A stretch of 39,006 nt of DNA from Phaeoceros laevis (Eukaryota; Anthocerotophyta; Anthocerotopsida; Notothyladales). The stretch is from assembly GCA_049999765.1 (NCBI GenBank), contig JBNGIQ010008443.1, positions 1-39,006 of the forward strand. Reading direction: 5' to 3'. Under the pieces are notes generated by a model that saw only the letters and a list, made by a program, of their open reading frames with translations, made no database searches and was not told the DNA's origin. Made by a program: the position numbers and the translations under genes. Positions 1 to 12,045 of this stretch are shown here, in pieces; position 1 is the stretch's first letter, and every line of letters starts with the position of its first letter.

Positions 1-143
1 AAGAGTCCTTGACTGGTCTCTTCTCTTCAGGCACTGCACTTATGTTTCCTTATATCCTGGGCTGTTGGGTGTTAACATACTTCGTCATTCAAGCTGTTCT
101 ACAGTCATAGTCTGTAACTAAAGATTGATACAAGCGGCTGCAG

Positions 144-1084
144 GTGGTGGACAGGCCCTCGCAAGGTCACATGTTTCTCTCTAGGACATACATCCAACCA
201 CAGTGGGTTTATGACTCGGCAAATGCTCGGCTGTTGTTACCAACTGTTCAGTACCTGCTCGGCCAGTGAGTGGTGGTGTATGAACTTTTCCTTTTGTGTT
301 ATAACCTTTTTGGTCAGCACGATGGACTTAGATCTTTGTTCTTGGATGCAGAATTCCTCCCCCACATCTGTCACCTTTCGCAGATAATGATGCAGACGGT
401 TACTTGCCAGAGTATGCTAAGACCATTAAACAGCTCAAGACAGCATCAGAAAAACATGTGCTACCTTTGCCAGGCACAGAAAATGACATCAATGATACAC
501 AAGAGCTTGAAGCAGCTGCTGCCATACACCGAAGTGCGCTGGTCGAAGCTGCTAAGGAGCTTGAGGTTGGTCAATTACACCAGTTTTTTTTCTGATGGGT
601 TCGGCATTGTGTTGGCAACTAATCTTTATACTTTGTCGGTTGCTGCCACAGACTGCAGCAGCCGAAGCTGCATATATGGAAGACTTGACCAAGGAAATTG
701 CTGGAGTGCATTATTCCGAGTCACTGCAGGCAGGCAGAAAGGAAACGGAAGCTGACATGTCAGAAGAGGAAGAAGCCTCACCTGCAAGGCCTCAATCAAA
801 TCCATCGCATACGACGGCAGTGAATGAGGAGCTTGCTATGGCTCAAGTGATGATGCCTCGCAAGACGCGGAAGCTGTACGAGGCCATGCAGGTAGATCAT
901 CTCTTCCTCTTTCTTACGTTTAAATAGAAGCATGGCCCTACTAATTTTTTGTTCTAACATATTGGCGCCTAAACAGATGGGCAAAGCAAAGAAGAAAGCA
1001 AGTATTGATCTTTTGAAGGAGAGGAAAAGGAAAGTCGAGGAGAACCAGCAGCCGGTCAAGAAGAGGAAAGGGCAAAAGTCATGA
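144..1084 (+). CDS. PES: Pescadillo homologue, C-terminal part (5' end outside window)
   Basis: Pescadillo is a nucleolar protein of the PeBoW complex needed for 60S ribosomal subunit maturation. Four coding exons can be joined in frame: 144-265, 352-565, 652-891 and 977-1084 (stop TGA). The first ends the BRCT domain, with the conserved Trp in IQPQWVYD preceded by VVDRPSQG. The second gives the family block IPPPHLSPFADNDADGY followed by PEYAKTIKQL and VLPLPG. The third carries an acidic stretch and MMPRKTRKLYEAMQ. The last is a Lys/Arg-rich tail beginning GKAKKKASIDLLKERK, a likely nucleolar signal. Junctions are GT-AG and phases match. Acceptor 658 is an in-phase alternative to 652. The N-terminal Pescadillo domain and the start of BRCT lie before the window, and 1-143 reads as intron. 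Recognition is strong; exact splice sites are predicted by eye. Confidence 0.9.
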
Positions 1085-2237
1085 ACCTCTTTGTGAGCGC
1101 ATCAGGCTAAATTAGCCCCAGGGAATTTTGTAGGTGCTCACGGTATAGATTAAGTTTTGTAGTTGCAGAGAACTTGGTACTCAGTGGTATAAACTGTTCT
1201 TTAATGTGAACGGGTTTCGTCCAGCTGGGGGCGTATTTACATAAGTTATGGTCTGGAGACAGTACAAAAAGGGATAAAGCTGTGCAGAAATTGAGCATCC
1301 ACTAACGTTGCACTCAGAGTTGTGCACCACTAGGGTCATGTCAAACAGGCTAGCAAACTCTGCAGCTCTTCCGACACGAGCCAGGCCATTGAGGTGTGCC
1401 AACCATGTAGGCTGGGTTGCTTGGCCGAGGACCACCAGATGGCTGAGGACCACCAGATGAAGAATGCAGTAGCCTTGGTGAAGGCTGGTGCTGCCAGGCT
1501 CCTCCCTGAAAAGGAGCTGGATCCGGTTGTTGCAGTTTCATGGATCTGTGAGTGACTACAGTAAAAGTGGGACTAACTGACGCATACTCTGTGGTGATGA
1601 ACCAGAAAAATGTGGCATGGTTGTGGTTGAGTACGTTCTGCATATCAGCTCTTGTGTGAGAGGTTCCGTCTACGAGATTGAAACTGGACTTTTGGGGTGT
1701 TATGCTAACTTGGCAAGAACTGGAAATGTGGCAGAGGACGAGGCTGCACTCACTGAGATGAGGGCAAGGCGGCCAGTCAAAACCGGCAGCAGTCAGATTT
1801 CTCTTGTCATAAAAACTAGTGGCAACTCGTAGACAAACACGAATGCAACAAATCACGCAATTCCAACCATCAATTCCTAACAAGAGGTCTCGTTCTCATC
1901 CATCAGAAGCCGGAAACAACTTGACACTGCTCTGATGGAAGTCACTCACTCCCTCTTCCAGGAGGCAACATGAGATGACCATATCCTAAAATATCTTCTG
2001 TGCGGTCCAAATATCCTATGATCTTTTCACCGTCCTCTGACTACAGACGTCATCCGACATGTCCGTACCTCTGGTGAATGTGGTGGCGTTGACCTTAAAG
2101 TAGCCAGGGGAAAGGGGACACGTATACTGTGTTCTAGTAGTACGGTTTGCTTTCAGGAAAGCCCGCCGGGACCTTCCTGGCTCGTTCGTGAAGACCTCAC
2201 TAAACATTTTCCCGACCAACCACCGCGTCAACGTGGA
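1085..2237. other. Intergenic region between PES and PQQ copy 1
   Basis: I see no supported gene here. Open frames occur on both strands but resemble no family and lack a consistent exon structure. The first part is presumably the Pescadillo 3' untranslated region. A small direct duplication is present: GAGGACCACCAGATG occurs at 1427-1441 and again at 1445-1459. Confidence 0.5.
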
Positions 2238-2244
2238 TATAAAG
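2238..2244 (+). promoter_or_regulatory. Candidate TATA box for PQQ copy 1
   Basis: TATAAAG lies 128 bp upstream of the chosen ATG at 2372, a plausible position for a core promoter with a leader of about 100 nt. It is a sequence match only. Confidence 0.45.
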
Positions 2245-2371
2245 AGCCGGTGAACGTACGAGCTCCTTACGAGTGCCCGGCCCCCAACTCGATCGAGGCG
2301 CAACTCGATTGCAGCGGCAGCAGTACTTAGCGACTGAGGCCCGCCAGGCCTTAGGGTCCCGAGCTGACAGC

Positions 2372-4325
2372 ATGGGAGCACGAGTCGCGTTGCAGCTGCT
2401 CGTCTTGGGTCTGCTCCCACTTGCGGCATTGTCCTTCGTCGCCCCAGAGGTACCAAGGTTTTGCGTGCTAGTCAAAGTCGTGATGGTTGATAGATACGCC
2501 TGCAGCTATTTGACAGTCCCGGTTTCAATGCGTTTCTGCATCGATTGCGCACGCAGTGGTTGAATCACGGAGGCGGCCTGGAAAACCAGCGGTATGCGAG
2601 GGGAGAGCGAAAAATCAGCCCAGTAACAGCCAAGAAGTTGGCGCTCAAGTGGGAGTTTGTGACTGGGGGCGACATTTCGGCCACGCCTGCCATCTACAGG
2701 GGCGTTCTCTACTTCCCCGGCTGGAATGGCTTCTTTTATGCTGTCAACCAGAGCACGGGGACCCAAATCTGGAGCAAGAACCTGGCGCAGCTCACTGGAT
2801 TCAACACGCCGGGTGTCCTCGTACCTCTAGGTGCTTGAATGTCCAGTAGTACGAGTTCCGATTGTTCATGACTTTCTCATATTGTGCACGCTCGGAAGGA
2901 ATCCACACATGTCTGATCATGAAATTGATGCAACGTGTGCCTGTTGAATCTCGAGAGCAGGTGTGGCAGTTGTGACCTCCAGGTCGACTCCGGTGGTGTA
3001 CGGGGACGTCCTCCTGGTGGGCCTGATCGGGCCCGCTGCTGTGATCGCCCTGGACCGGCTCACAGGGAGCCTGCTGTGGTCCCGACTGCTGGACGACCAT
3101 CCTTACGCTATTGTCACGCAAGGCGGAACTGCTTACAAAGGGTGGGTGAGACAATCGGTGAACTCATTCATTTTACAAGTATGGAGAGCAATTGATCTCC
3201 ACGCACGGCACCATGGCCAATTCACCGATTAGCAATTGGTGTCCACCCTTGGAAATGTTGCTCAGGTTTCTGTACATCGGGGTGTCGTCGTTGGAAGAGA
3301 TCGCCTCCGGCGACACCACCTACGACTGCTGCAGCTTCATCGGGAGCATGAACAAGGTGAACATCCAGACCGGCGAGGTGGCGTGGAAGAAGCTGATGCT
3401 GCCGGACAACGGGGGCAGCAGCCGCCTGTACGCCGGAGCCGCGGTGTGGGGCAGCAGCCCCGCCGTGGACGTGCGCCGGCAGCTGGTCTACATCGGCACC
3501 GGCAACATCTACCGCGCGCCGCCCGACATCAACGCGTGCGCGGAGGCGCAGGCGAACCGCACGGTGCCCGTGGTGCCGGATCCGTGCGTGGAGCCGGAGA
3601 ATCTGAGCAACGGGGTGGTTGCGCTGGAGCTCGGGAGCGGGCGCGTCCGGTGGGGCAGGAGCTTGGGCGGATACGACGCCTGGACGCTGGCCTGCGTGGT
3701 GGCGCCGGACAGCCCCAACTGCCCGGCGGGGCCCGCCGACGACTATGATTTCGGGCAGTGTCCTGTGCTGCTCACCGTTCCAGCATCAGGCGGGAAGCGA
3801 AGGGATGTAGCGGTGGTGGCGCAGAAGAGCGGTATAGTGTGGTCGCTGGACCGGGACACCGGCGACGTGGTGTGGGACACGGTGACGGGGCCTGGCGGGA
3901 GAGGGGGTGGTCCCATATGGGGCTCGGCTACGGACGGAACCTCCTTCTTCGTCAACAACGCCAACACGCAGTCCAAGAACTTCACGCTTGTGACGACCGG
4001 AGAGGTGATCACGGGAGGCGCATGGACGGGACTCAACGCCTACACGGGAGAGATACTGTGGGCGACGCCTGCTCCTAACAACACGGGGACTTTAGGTCCC
4101 CTCACTGTTGCGAATGGGGTGGTTCTCGGTAGCAGCAACAACGACGGCGGAGATGTGTTCGCTCTGGACGCCAAGACCGGCGTCATTCTGTGGCATTCCA
4201 GCGCTCCTGTGGGAACTGTGAGGGGAGGATTCTCCATCTCTCAAGGCTGCGCTTACATAGGTTCTGGCTATGTCGCTGGAGGCGGAACACCCGGAACCTC
4301 ACTCTACGCCTTCTGCGTTGCTTAG
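2372..4325 (+). CDS. Secreted PQQ-type beta-propeller protein (polyvinyl-alcohol-dehydrogenase-like), copy 1
   Basis: Four exons, 2372-2449, 2557-2830, 2961-3141 and 3266-4325, join in frame into a predicted 530-residue protein. Residues 1 to about 21 form a signal peptide (hydrophobic core LQLLVLGLLPLAALS), so the product is probably secreted. The rest is a beta-propeller: at least seven blade motifs of the form (A/S)xxxxTGxxxW are visible, for example NQSTGTQIW, LDRLTGSLLW, NIQTGEVAW, LDRDTGDVVW and NAYTGEILW. WLNHGG near the N-terminus is typical of the plant proteins annotated as polyvinyl alcohol dehydrogenase-like. Several Cys, including CC in TYDCCSF, could form disulfides. Whether the plant members bind PQQ or oxidise anything is not shown by sequence. 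The start is supported by the same short signal-peptide exon in copies 2 and 3. The gene is intact. Confidence 0.88.
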
Positions 4326-4445
4326 AACTTACAAACCCTGTCTGTTCAGCTCAGAAAAATTGGTTTTTTTTCCTGCATATGAAGGACCCTCAAAAGTAGA
4401 ATACGCTTGGCAATGTCACAACCTACTTACACGATGTCGCTCATC

Positions 4446-7400
4446 TCACCGTTTTTGGAAGTTGAGGAACTTGATAGCAAAAGCGAATACCAGCCAGAAG
4501 AGCAGGCAGAATGCAACAAGAACTACAACGCACTCGCCCAGGAAATCGTGCCTGAACCCAAAGTAGCTCCGCAAAAAGTCCCCAACTCTTGGATTACCCG
4601 CTGCATCTCGAAGTGTGGTCGTTACATCCCCCAGCTGAGACGCCACAAGCCCGTACAGAGTCCATGCTACCGGACTTAGCCAGTAGTACCAAATCCACCA
4701 CCCAGGTATCCGCTGTTGTAATTCATTTCAAAGTTTGATCAGTGGATGCACAGCTTCAAAACAAACAATACTAGCAACCCTTGGTGCCAAAGAACATTGC
4801 AACTTACAGGTCGTGGTATCAAAAATCCAGAAAACAGATTCCAGATAGAGTAAAATGCTGACGAGACGACTGCCGCTAGTTGCTGCGAGGGAGTTAATGC
4901 AACCGCCATCATCCCATACAATGTGAAGTAGGTGAATGTCAAGAACATGAACAGCATGTACCAAAAGTATTTTGCTGCACATCACCAAAATGGGTCATGC
5001 CTTAGTTTGGATACCAAGTGTTTCAGCTGCAACTTTAAAAATTAACTGCAGCAGAAGTACGAACTTCACCTGCTGTCCACTCAAATTGTATCATTGAATA
5101 GGTGATCAGGCTGTACAAGACCGTTTGGAGAAGTATGTAGGGAATCTCAATTGCCCCCTGTTGACCACAGAATTAGTAGTGCGAAACCTTTCTTCTAATC
5201 TTGTCGCAGCAAACTGCAGATAGACTTCACACTAAAGAAATTCACATACCTGGGCAAAAGCGTATGGCAGCGGTGAATACATGCCAGCAGCACGCTCTCT
5301 GTAGAAAACTGAACGCTCAACCGCAACAACAGGCTGCACAGTTGAAGCATTGTTGACACCCAAGAATAAGACCGCTGCATATAGAGCACCCATGACGTTG
5401 AAGAGATTCTGCTGTGTCTCCCTGTAACATCGGAGCGTCAAATACAACATACATAAACGAAGCAACCCAACTAGTTGGGCAACCCACACATGTATATGCA
5501 TCAACTGGTCGTGAACCAAACAATCAACCTTTCTTTCTGCTTCCAAGAGAGACAGAGCATGTTTATACAACAGGCACAGCCTTCATCTGTACTGACTACT
5601 GACTTGTGTTGCTCGAAGCCGAATGGGCAGAAACTCACCTCTTCTTTCCCAACCCCCAAAATACAGAACCAAATATAAGTGCACAGGCCACGGTGAAAAA
5701 AAAACGCATCGCATTGTAGTAAGGGCTTCGCCAGTATGTTAGGTGTTGCTTCCAAAGACCGGCCCAGAACTGCGTCACAAAACCTCGAGAGTATGTCGTA
5801 GGGAAGTATAAATCTTTCGTCCCTTGAGTTGGTGTACTAAGTTGCTTAATCAATTCTTCATTTTGCCTGATCACCACCACAGCAAAATCTCAGAGATCTG
5901 TGCAGGTGGAAACTTCGCCGGCAGAATTTTGTCTCTGGTCAGTTGACTCAAACCTGAAACACATGTACCTGAATAGAGCAGACTTCCTGTATACATCTGC
6001 AAAGTCCACACCGAGCCGCTCCTCAGCTCCTGTGGTGGTGACCTCCAGCATCCATGTTGCTGGATTATAGCCATCGTTGATCGAGGGCACTCCATTGACT
6101 TCCTGAAACAAGAAAGTACAAGGCTCTTGAGCCAATGTCCATGTAGTATCAAACCTGTGCGGCACCTACCAGCTGGTGCATTTGAAACCAGCATACCGGA
6201 CCTCACCTCAAAGTACTCAATCAGCTGCTGTGAGTTTTGTCCTAAAGGCCCCGCGTATATCACCTGTCCTCCACGTTTCATCAGCAAAAGCTGCAAAGAA
6301 GGCTTACTGCTCAGTCTGTGAATTAGATATCTTAGTGCTTCCTAAGCATAAACATTGACTATACTGGTACATACCTCATCGAACGCCTCAAAGATGTCTA
6401 TGCTCGGTTGATGAATTGTACAAACAACTGTCCGGCCAGTGTCGACGGTATTGCGTACAGTCCTCATAACCACTGCTGCTGCTCGAGCATCTAGACCGGA
6501 GGTAGGCTCGTCCATAAAGATAATCGAAGGGTTGGCTACTAACTCCACAGCAATTGTGAGTCTCTTCCTCTGCTCTGTTGAAAGTCCGGTGGCCCCAGGT
6601 AGCCCGACCAGTGCATGCCTCAAGGGAGCCAGCTCAACCAACTCCATGACTTCCTCAACAAATCCCTGAACATGTGATCCGTTTCAACAAGAGATTATCA
6701 GATGTTGGTACTGTTGTGGCAAAGATCAGGTGAATAAACTGATCGAGTACAGATGGGCACCAAGCACGTACATGGCGTGTTGGAGTATCCACTTCCTTAG
6801 GAAGTCGCAACCAGGCTGAATACAATAGTGATTCATGCACCGTGACTTGGGGTGAATGGATGTCGGTTTGCTCCACGTATCCTGAAATTCGAGCAAATGT
6901 CTCCTGCACCTTGGGATATCCTGAAACTCTGATATCTCCCTCTATGTAGCCACCAGTCTTCCTCCCAGCAAGAACATCCATCAGCGTTGTCTTGCCAGCT
7001 CCACTGACCCCAACAAGGGCAGTCAGGACTCCAGGACGAAAGGCTCCACTGACGCTCCTTAGCAACTGCAACCTGTCCTCTGGCAGACCCTCCTTTCTCA
7101 TCTCCTGGAAACAGGTAAGCAGTTGTTGGTCAAGCAGCCTAGCACGCCTAGCACCAGCTTTTCGATGTTGCTTATTTTAGGATGTTGCACAATTTTCGAA
7201 AAACGTACAGGAGGCATGTCAACATAATAGCAAACGTTGTGAAACGTTAATGCCAGTGGTTGGAACGGCAAAATCATGCCCTTTGCAGCATTTGGCTGTT
7301 GCAGATGTTGCACATCCACTGTGACCTCGGCTACTTGCTGCACCCTCCTCTTGGATATCTGACCCATTTCAATTCTTCGATCTCCTGCAACCTTGCCAGT

Positions 7401-10400
7401 ATACCGCCTCAGATAAAACATGTACTGGCATCCCAGAGTCCCAATGTGTGTAGACACAGTCTTTCAGCGGATCACTTAAAAGTCTTCTACTACTATGATA
7501 ATATTGATACCCATTGAAACTTTTGGTCCTATTCGTGTTCACCACCGCACTCTCAATGTGCAGCACATAAGTGGAACTACTGCTTGGGTTTGTGTTTCGC
7601 ACCTGATGCTTGTCGAGCTGTATTGACACTCGAAAGCTCTGGTCCTTGCTCTGGGCCATGTTGTGACTGGTCAGAAGTGTCTTCTAATTTCATTTTGAGA
7701 GACTCCTCAGTCACTACAGCTTGTGGTTTACCAATAGCTGCCACAGACATATTCAGGATCAGAACTTGCTTGATGAAGCAGCACACTAGGCTCTTATAGA
7801 CAGCACCAAGACGTCAGAACTGCAGATCCCAAAGTGCGAATTCAAAGGCATCTGAGTGCTTACGGTTAAAATAAGAGAGTGCTAGAGTCACTGTGAAATT
7901 CAGTAAGAATGTGTACGCAACAAGTACAGCAACCCCAATCCAGTACCAATATCCTCTTGTCATAAGCCCACGGGCACCGAGGATGCTCTGATATAGCGGT
8001 TTTCCAGTAAGAGGACTTATCTGCACCGAATTTCAGGACGTGAGTCGAACTGGACATGAACTTTGACTCTACCATGTTGACTCTGCCAGGGCTGCATTTG
8101 CACTCATACACAGCTGACCTTCTTCCACCGAGGTGCAAGAAACTCGTTTACAGCAAGAGCATTCTGAGCATATGAAAGGGGTGACACCCAATAGCCCCAT
8201 ATCCACCAAGGATGTATGCTATCTGCATATCAAATTAACAAGCAACCCACTTGAAACTATCAGTCCAAACAAGGTCAAGATATACTGTCAAAAAGCTCTA
8301 GGTTATCTCCCAGCCACTGTTTCCTTTCCAATTACGTGCTAAAAGCACTACCCGATGAGTACACTTCATAGCGGAATCACAAAATGATGTTCCAGCCAAT
8401 AATGCATGTCATTTTCAAGTGGAAGCAGAGTTCTGAGGGCAGCACAAGACNNNNNNNNNNNNNNNNNNNNNNNNNNNNNNNNNNNNNNNNNNNNNNNNNN
8501 NNNNNNNNNNNNNNNNNNNNNNNNNNNNNNNNNNNNNNNNNNNNNNNNNNACTATCCAACTATTTTGCGGACTAGCTATCAAAATTCTGCAGAGGACAAA
8601 GTTTCGAGGTTTACTCTTTGCTATGATGAATCCACCAAGTAGGAAAACCACCAGCAGGGCAAAGGAACCAAAAGTATTTGCAATCACCATCGTCCTCCCA
8701 AGCGCACCTATTGTGCGGAAAAGTCCTATAGCCATTTGGTGCATGAGGAAGAGCAACAGCATGTAGCGAAAAAATCTGGAAGAGGAGGCAAACATCAACA
8801 GTACATAAGTATGGGTTGACTTATTTCCACCCCAGCCACAAAGATCCTACGCCAGTGATAACCAGCAAATGAAAGCCCTACCTATCAGCTCCAGGGGCGA
8901 GACCGACTGCATAGTACACAATACAGGTCCAAATAACGGCCTCTGCGACAGAATAGGGTAGTCGAAGAATCCAGCTGGGTACTGAAAAGGCCCATCCTGG
9001 ATAGAATAAATTGTCTCTCTGCTTGTAGAACACTTGAAGTCGCATAACCATCATGGACATCTCAGAAAACGCATTGAACATCATGTGAACCAATGCATAA
9101 AAGAGAGTGGCCAAGTACAAATTGCCATCATTCTCATTGTTTGGATGTAGTCGTGTTCGCAAGAACAGTGTTGCGGTCACAAATGCCACAAATGCAACCT
9201 GTACACAACGCACATGGTTTAGAGTGATGCACAGCACGGAGTATGTAGGAACAGTGAAGAAGTTATAATCTAGTGACTGAGAATCAGTGGATTCCATTCT
9301 ACACCAAAGTAGACTAGCCTACAAGCTGAGATATGGCAGCCTGCCAACAAGATGAAGTACCTGGCAAGTGCGGAATATGTAGAGAAAGCTGTTCCTCTTC
9401 ATCAGTAGCCACTCTCGCTCAAAACATGCTTTGAAGAGTCTCCACTTCGACAAACCATACTTTGTTCTGGCCAAAGCCATACTATGACTTTTGGACTTGT
9501 CAAATGGAACTGAAAGGTACGCCTTGAGTTCTCTTCCAACCTCGTAGTTCTCAAATGCAGCTGCCATTGTGGACACAGACATAAACCTGTACGGTCTGGT
9601 CGTGTCTGCCCAATATTGCTCCTGGTCCTTTTTTGAAGTGACCTGAAAGACGTCATACACCCAGCACTCAATTACATCCCCAATATACTTTGAAATGTAC
9701 TCCAATGACAGGTTCAACTGCTCACCTCCTGAAGAAAGTCAGCAATGCCCTTGCGTGGGGGGAGTTTAAATCCAAGAGACTCAAAAAACCCAAGAACTTT
9801 CTCCCGCGGTCCCAAATACACTACATAGCCTTCAGACAGTAGCAAAATGTCGTCAAACAGTTCAAAAGTCTCTGGTGCTGGCTGAAGAAGAGCCATGAGG
9901 ACAGTTCCTTCCAAATGATGAACAAAGTTCCTGGTGCAGTTCACAATTTGGAAGGTGGTTGAGCTATCCAATCCAGTGGAAATTTCGTCCATGAATAACG
10001 TCTTCTTGGGGCCAACAATTAGCTCCCCTGCAGTTGCCAAGGCATGTTATGGAAACTAAATCAATGTCCCACTGGTGATTGCCTTAGCTGCTCCCTTGAA
10101 CAAAGGACGCTCCAGCAGAAGCGTGATTAAAATACTGTTGCTATTATATAGCGCCTCCCACTCCATTAGCCCTAGCTGCTATGTGCATGCCAACAACTGA
10201 CAGATGCAGAGTTACAAACCTGTAGTCACACGCTTCTTCTGACCTCCGGATATACCCCTAAGCATCTCATTGCCCACAACAGTGTCCGCACATATTTCAA
10301 GACCCAGGACTTTCATGATGTGATCTGTGGAGAGACTGTGCTTTTTCCCGGCAACTGCTGTGGCCTGGAGCAACCAGTACAGGCAATAAGCAATCTGGCG

Positions 10401-12045
10401 TGCATAGGAATAGCAGCTGGGAGAACTCACCACCAATCTTGACACGATAATCACCTTCATGAAAGCATCTATATCAGGATCGGGATGAATGTTTAGCGTT
10501 CTTTCTCTTCGAGCAAGTTCAACCATCATCTCTGTGTCCGTGTAGAGACGAGCAGCCTAATGTGAGAAAGTATAGGTGCAATACCATGAGAGGCTTCCAG
10601 CATATTCATGCAACAAACAAACTGTTACCATATTTATAGCCGACACCCTGGCATCGAGCAGCAAAATCAAGGGTCTCCCGGACAGTGAGCTCGCCGATGT
10701 GGTTATCAGTTTGGCTGATGTAAGATGATGTTCTTTGAGGTACAAACTCCTCTAGGGTGTGGCCATTATACGTGATTGACCCTGATTTCTGCAATGCAGC
10801 AGAAAACACCATCAGATCAGGAGAAAGCAGTTGTTACTGGTCCCCATCTGTGGCGTCTCAGCTTCCAGGAAAATCATTCGGGATGCCTTAATGCGTCCTG
10901 CAGCAAGAAAGGTGCTGCAAAAATTACCCGCAAGCCCGGATCTAGCTTTCCGGCGAGAGCCAGCAGAAGAGTAGATTTTCCAGCGCCCGGTGGGCCCAGT
11001 AAAAGTGTCATTCTGCAGAGACAAACCAAGAAAGTCGTCAAATTTGTAGCTCCTGCCTACGGAAAATTTTGCTGTACACGGATCCGGAGAAGTTGCTGAA
11101 TTTTTTAATGCGCTTATCTACAAGGAGCGCACTACAATCCTTTCACCCCTCCTGTGTGAAGCTCCTGCATGCTAGCTGAGGAAGAGTAAAAATCTGACCA
11201 AGCTGCTTTTTACCTGCCAGGTTTGATGACGCCAGAGCCTCCATGCAAAATTTGGAGGTCACGCTTGTTGGACGGGCAAATTTTGCAAGAAGCTAGCATA
11301 CCCTAGAAAAGCGCACAAGGTGCCGCAGCTCCTCAGGAGCTACAAAAAAAGATCAAATGGAGAAACCGAAATTCTTCAGAACAGCAGTAGTCACCTCGAT
11401 GAGATTTCGGGAGAAATTNNNNNNNNNNNNNNNNNNNNNNNNNNNNNNNNNNNNNNNNNNNNNNNNNNNNNNNNNNNNNNNNNNNNNNNNNNNNNNNNNN
11501 NNNNNNNNNNNNNNNNNNGGAGTGTAGGCAGGGCGCGCGTGCCGACATATACATCTGCGCTGACACGCAAGTCTTGGAAACGGACCTCCACCTTTGGCAG
11601 CTGAATTCCCACTCTAGGAAGACAAGCAAGCAGAGTGCCAAATCCTTTGAGAAGCAGAAAAAACCTGCTAAATGTTGCATGCCCTCTTCAGATAGCTAAA
11701 GCGCACATACCCGTCAATGCGGTCCTTGAGGCGGCGTAGGAGCGCCTCGTTGTTTTGCTCAGTGGTGGCAAACGCTTTTTCCACAAGGCGGGCACGCTCA
11801 AGGCGGCCAAGCTTCCGCACGTCGACAGGGACATGCTGGTCAGCAGAGTTCTGCAGAATGGCGGTGCGGAGGCGGTTGTAGGTCGGAAGCCTCTCCAGCG
11901 CCACCCAGACTAAAGCCTCGGTATCGTCCGGCTCCTCCTCGGCGCTGGAGCGGGCGGAAAACGGAGCCCGGCCCTCACCGGTGTCTCCCCAGACGCGCTT
12001 GCGGTCCAGCCAGACGTCCCCAGGCGGGGCGGTGGCCTCCGCCAT
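4446..12045 (-). CDS. Full-size ABCG (PDR-type) ABC transporter, 24 exons
   Basis: This is a plasma-membrane exporter of the plant pleiotropic drug resistance family, arranged NBD-TMD-NBD-TMD, about 1,470 residues. Exons from 5' on the minus strand: 12045-11711, 11613-11395 (contains a gap), 11302-11214, 11012-10928, 10788-10629, 10531-10455, 10364-10220, 10027-9726, 9642-9361, 9198-8882, 8775-8615, 8222-8119, 8020-7864, 7737-7603, 7384-7209, 7104-6772, 6665-6375, 6290-6207, 6102-5969, 5866-5639, 5421-5250, 5157-5070, 4974-4808, 4712-4446. All phases match. NBD1 shows Walker [10 protein letters not shown] (about residue 187), signature [13 protein letters not shown] and Walker [12 protein letters not shown]2 shows GVSGAGKTT (about 913), [20 protein letters not shown] and [14 protein letters not shown]. 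The end [11 protein letters not shown] is family-typical. Substrate is unknown; relatives export terpenoids, hormones or cuticle lipids. No break was seen. The exon 14 donor at 7603 has an in-phase alternative upstream. Confidence 0.93.
8451..8550. other. Assembly gap (100 N) in an ABC transporter intron
   Basis: A run of exactly 100 N. It lies between the exon ending at 8615 and the exon starting at 8222 on the minus strand, so no coding sequence is lost. Confidence 0.98.
11419..11518. other. Assembly gap (100 N) inside ABC transporter exon 2
   Basis: A run of exactly 100 N. Coding sequence reads GTRALPTL before the gap and NFSRNLIE after it. In PDR proteins these two blocks lie almost next to each other, so the true gap may be only a few bases. 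The frame requires its length to leave remainder 2 when divided by 3. Confidence 0.95.

Noticed and set aside
166-184. Possible intron in the first Pescadillo exon (GT at 166, AG at 184)
   Set aside because: Removing it breaks the frame, whereas reading through gives the family-typical sequence VVDRPSQGHMFLSRTYIQPQ.
1350-1883. Minus-strand open frame of 177 codons between PES and PQQ copy 1
   Set aside because: No family resemblance, no splice partners, and it overlaps equally plausible plus-strand frames.
2016-2456. Minus-strand open frame of 146 codons
   Set aside because: It overlaps the promoter and signal-peptide exon of PQQ copy 1 and has no recognisable content.
4407-4679. Plus-strand frame of 90 codons after PQQ copy 1
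   Set aside because: It is antisense to the last exon of the ABC transporter, whose C-terminus is family-typical.
8377-8798. Several open frames running through the N run
   Set aside because: They depend on undetermined bases; only the transporter exon at 8615-8775 is real.
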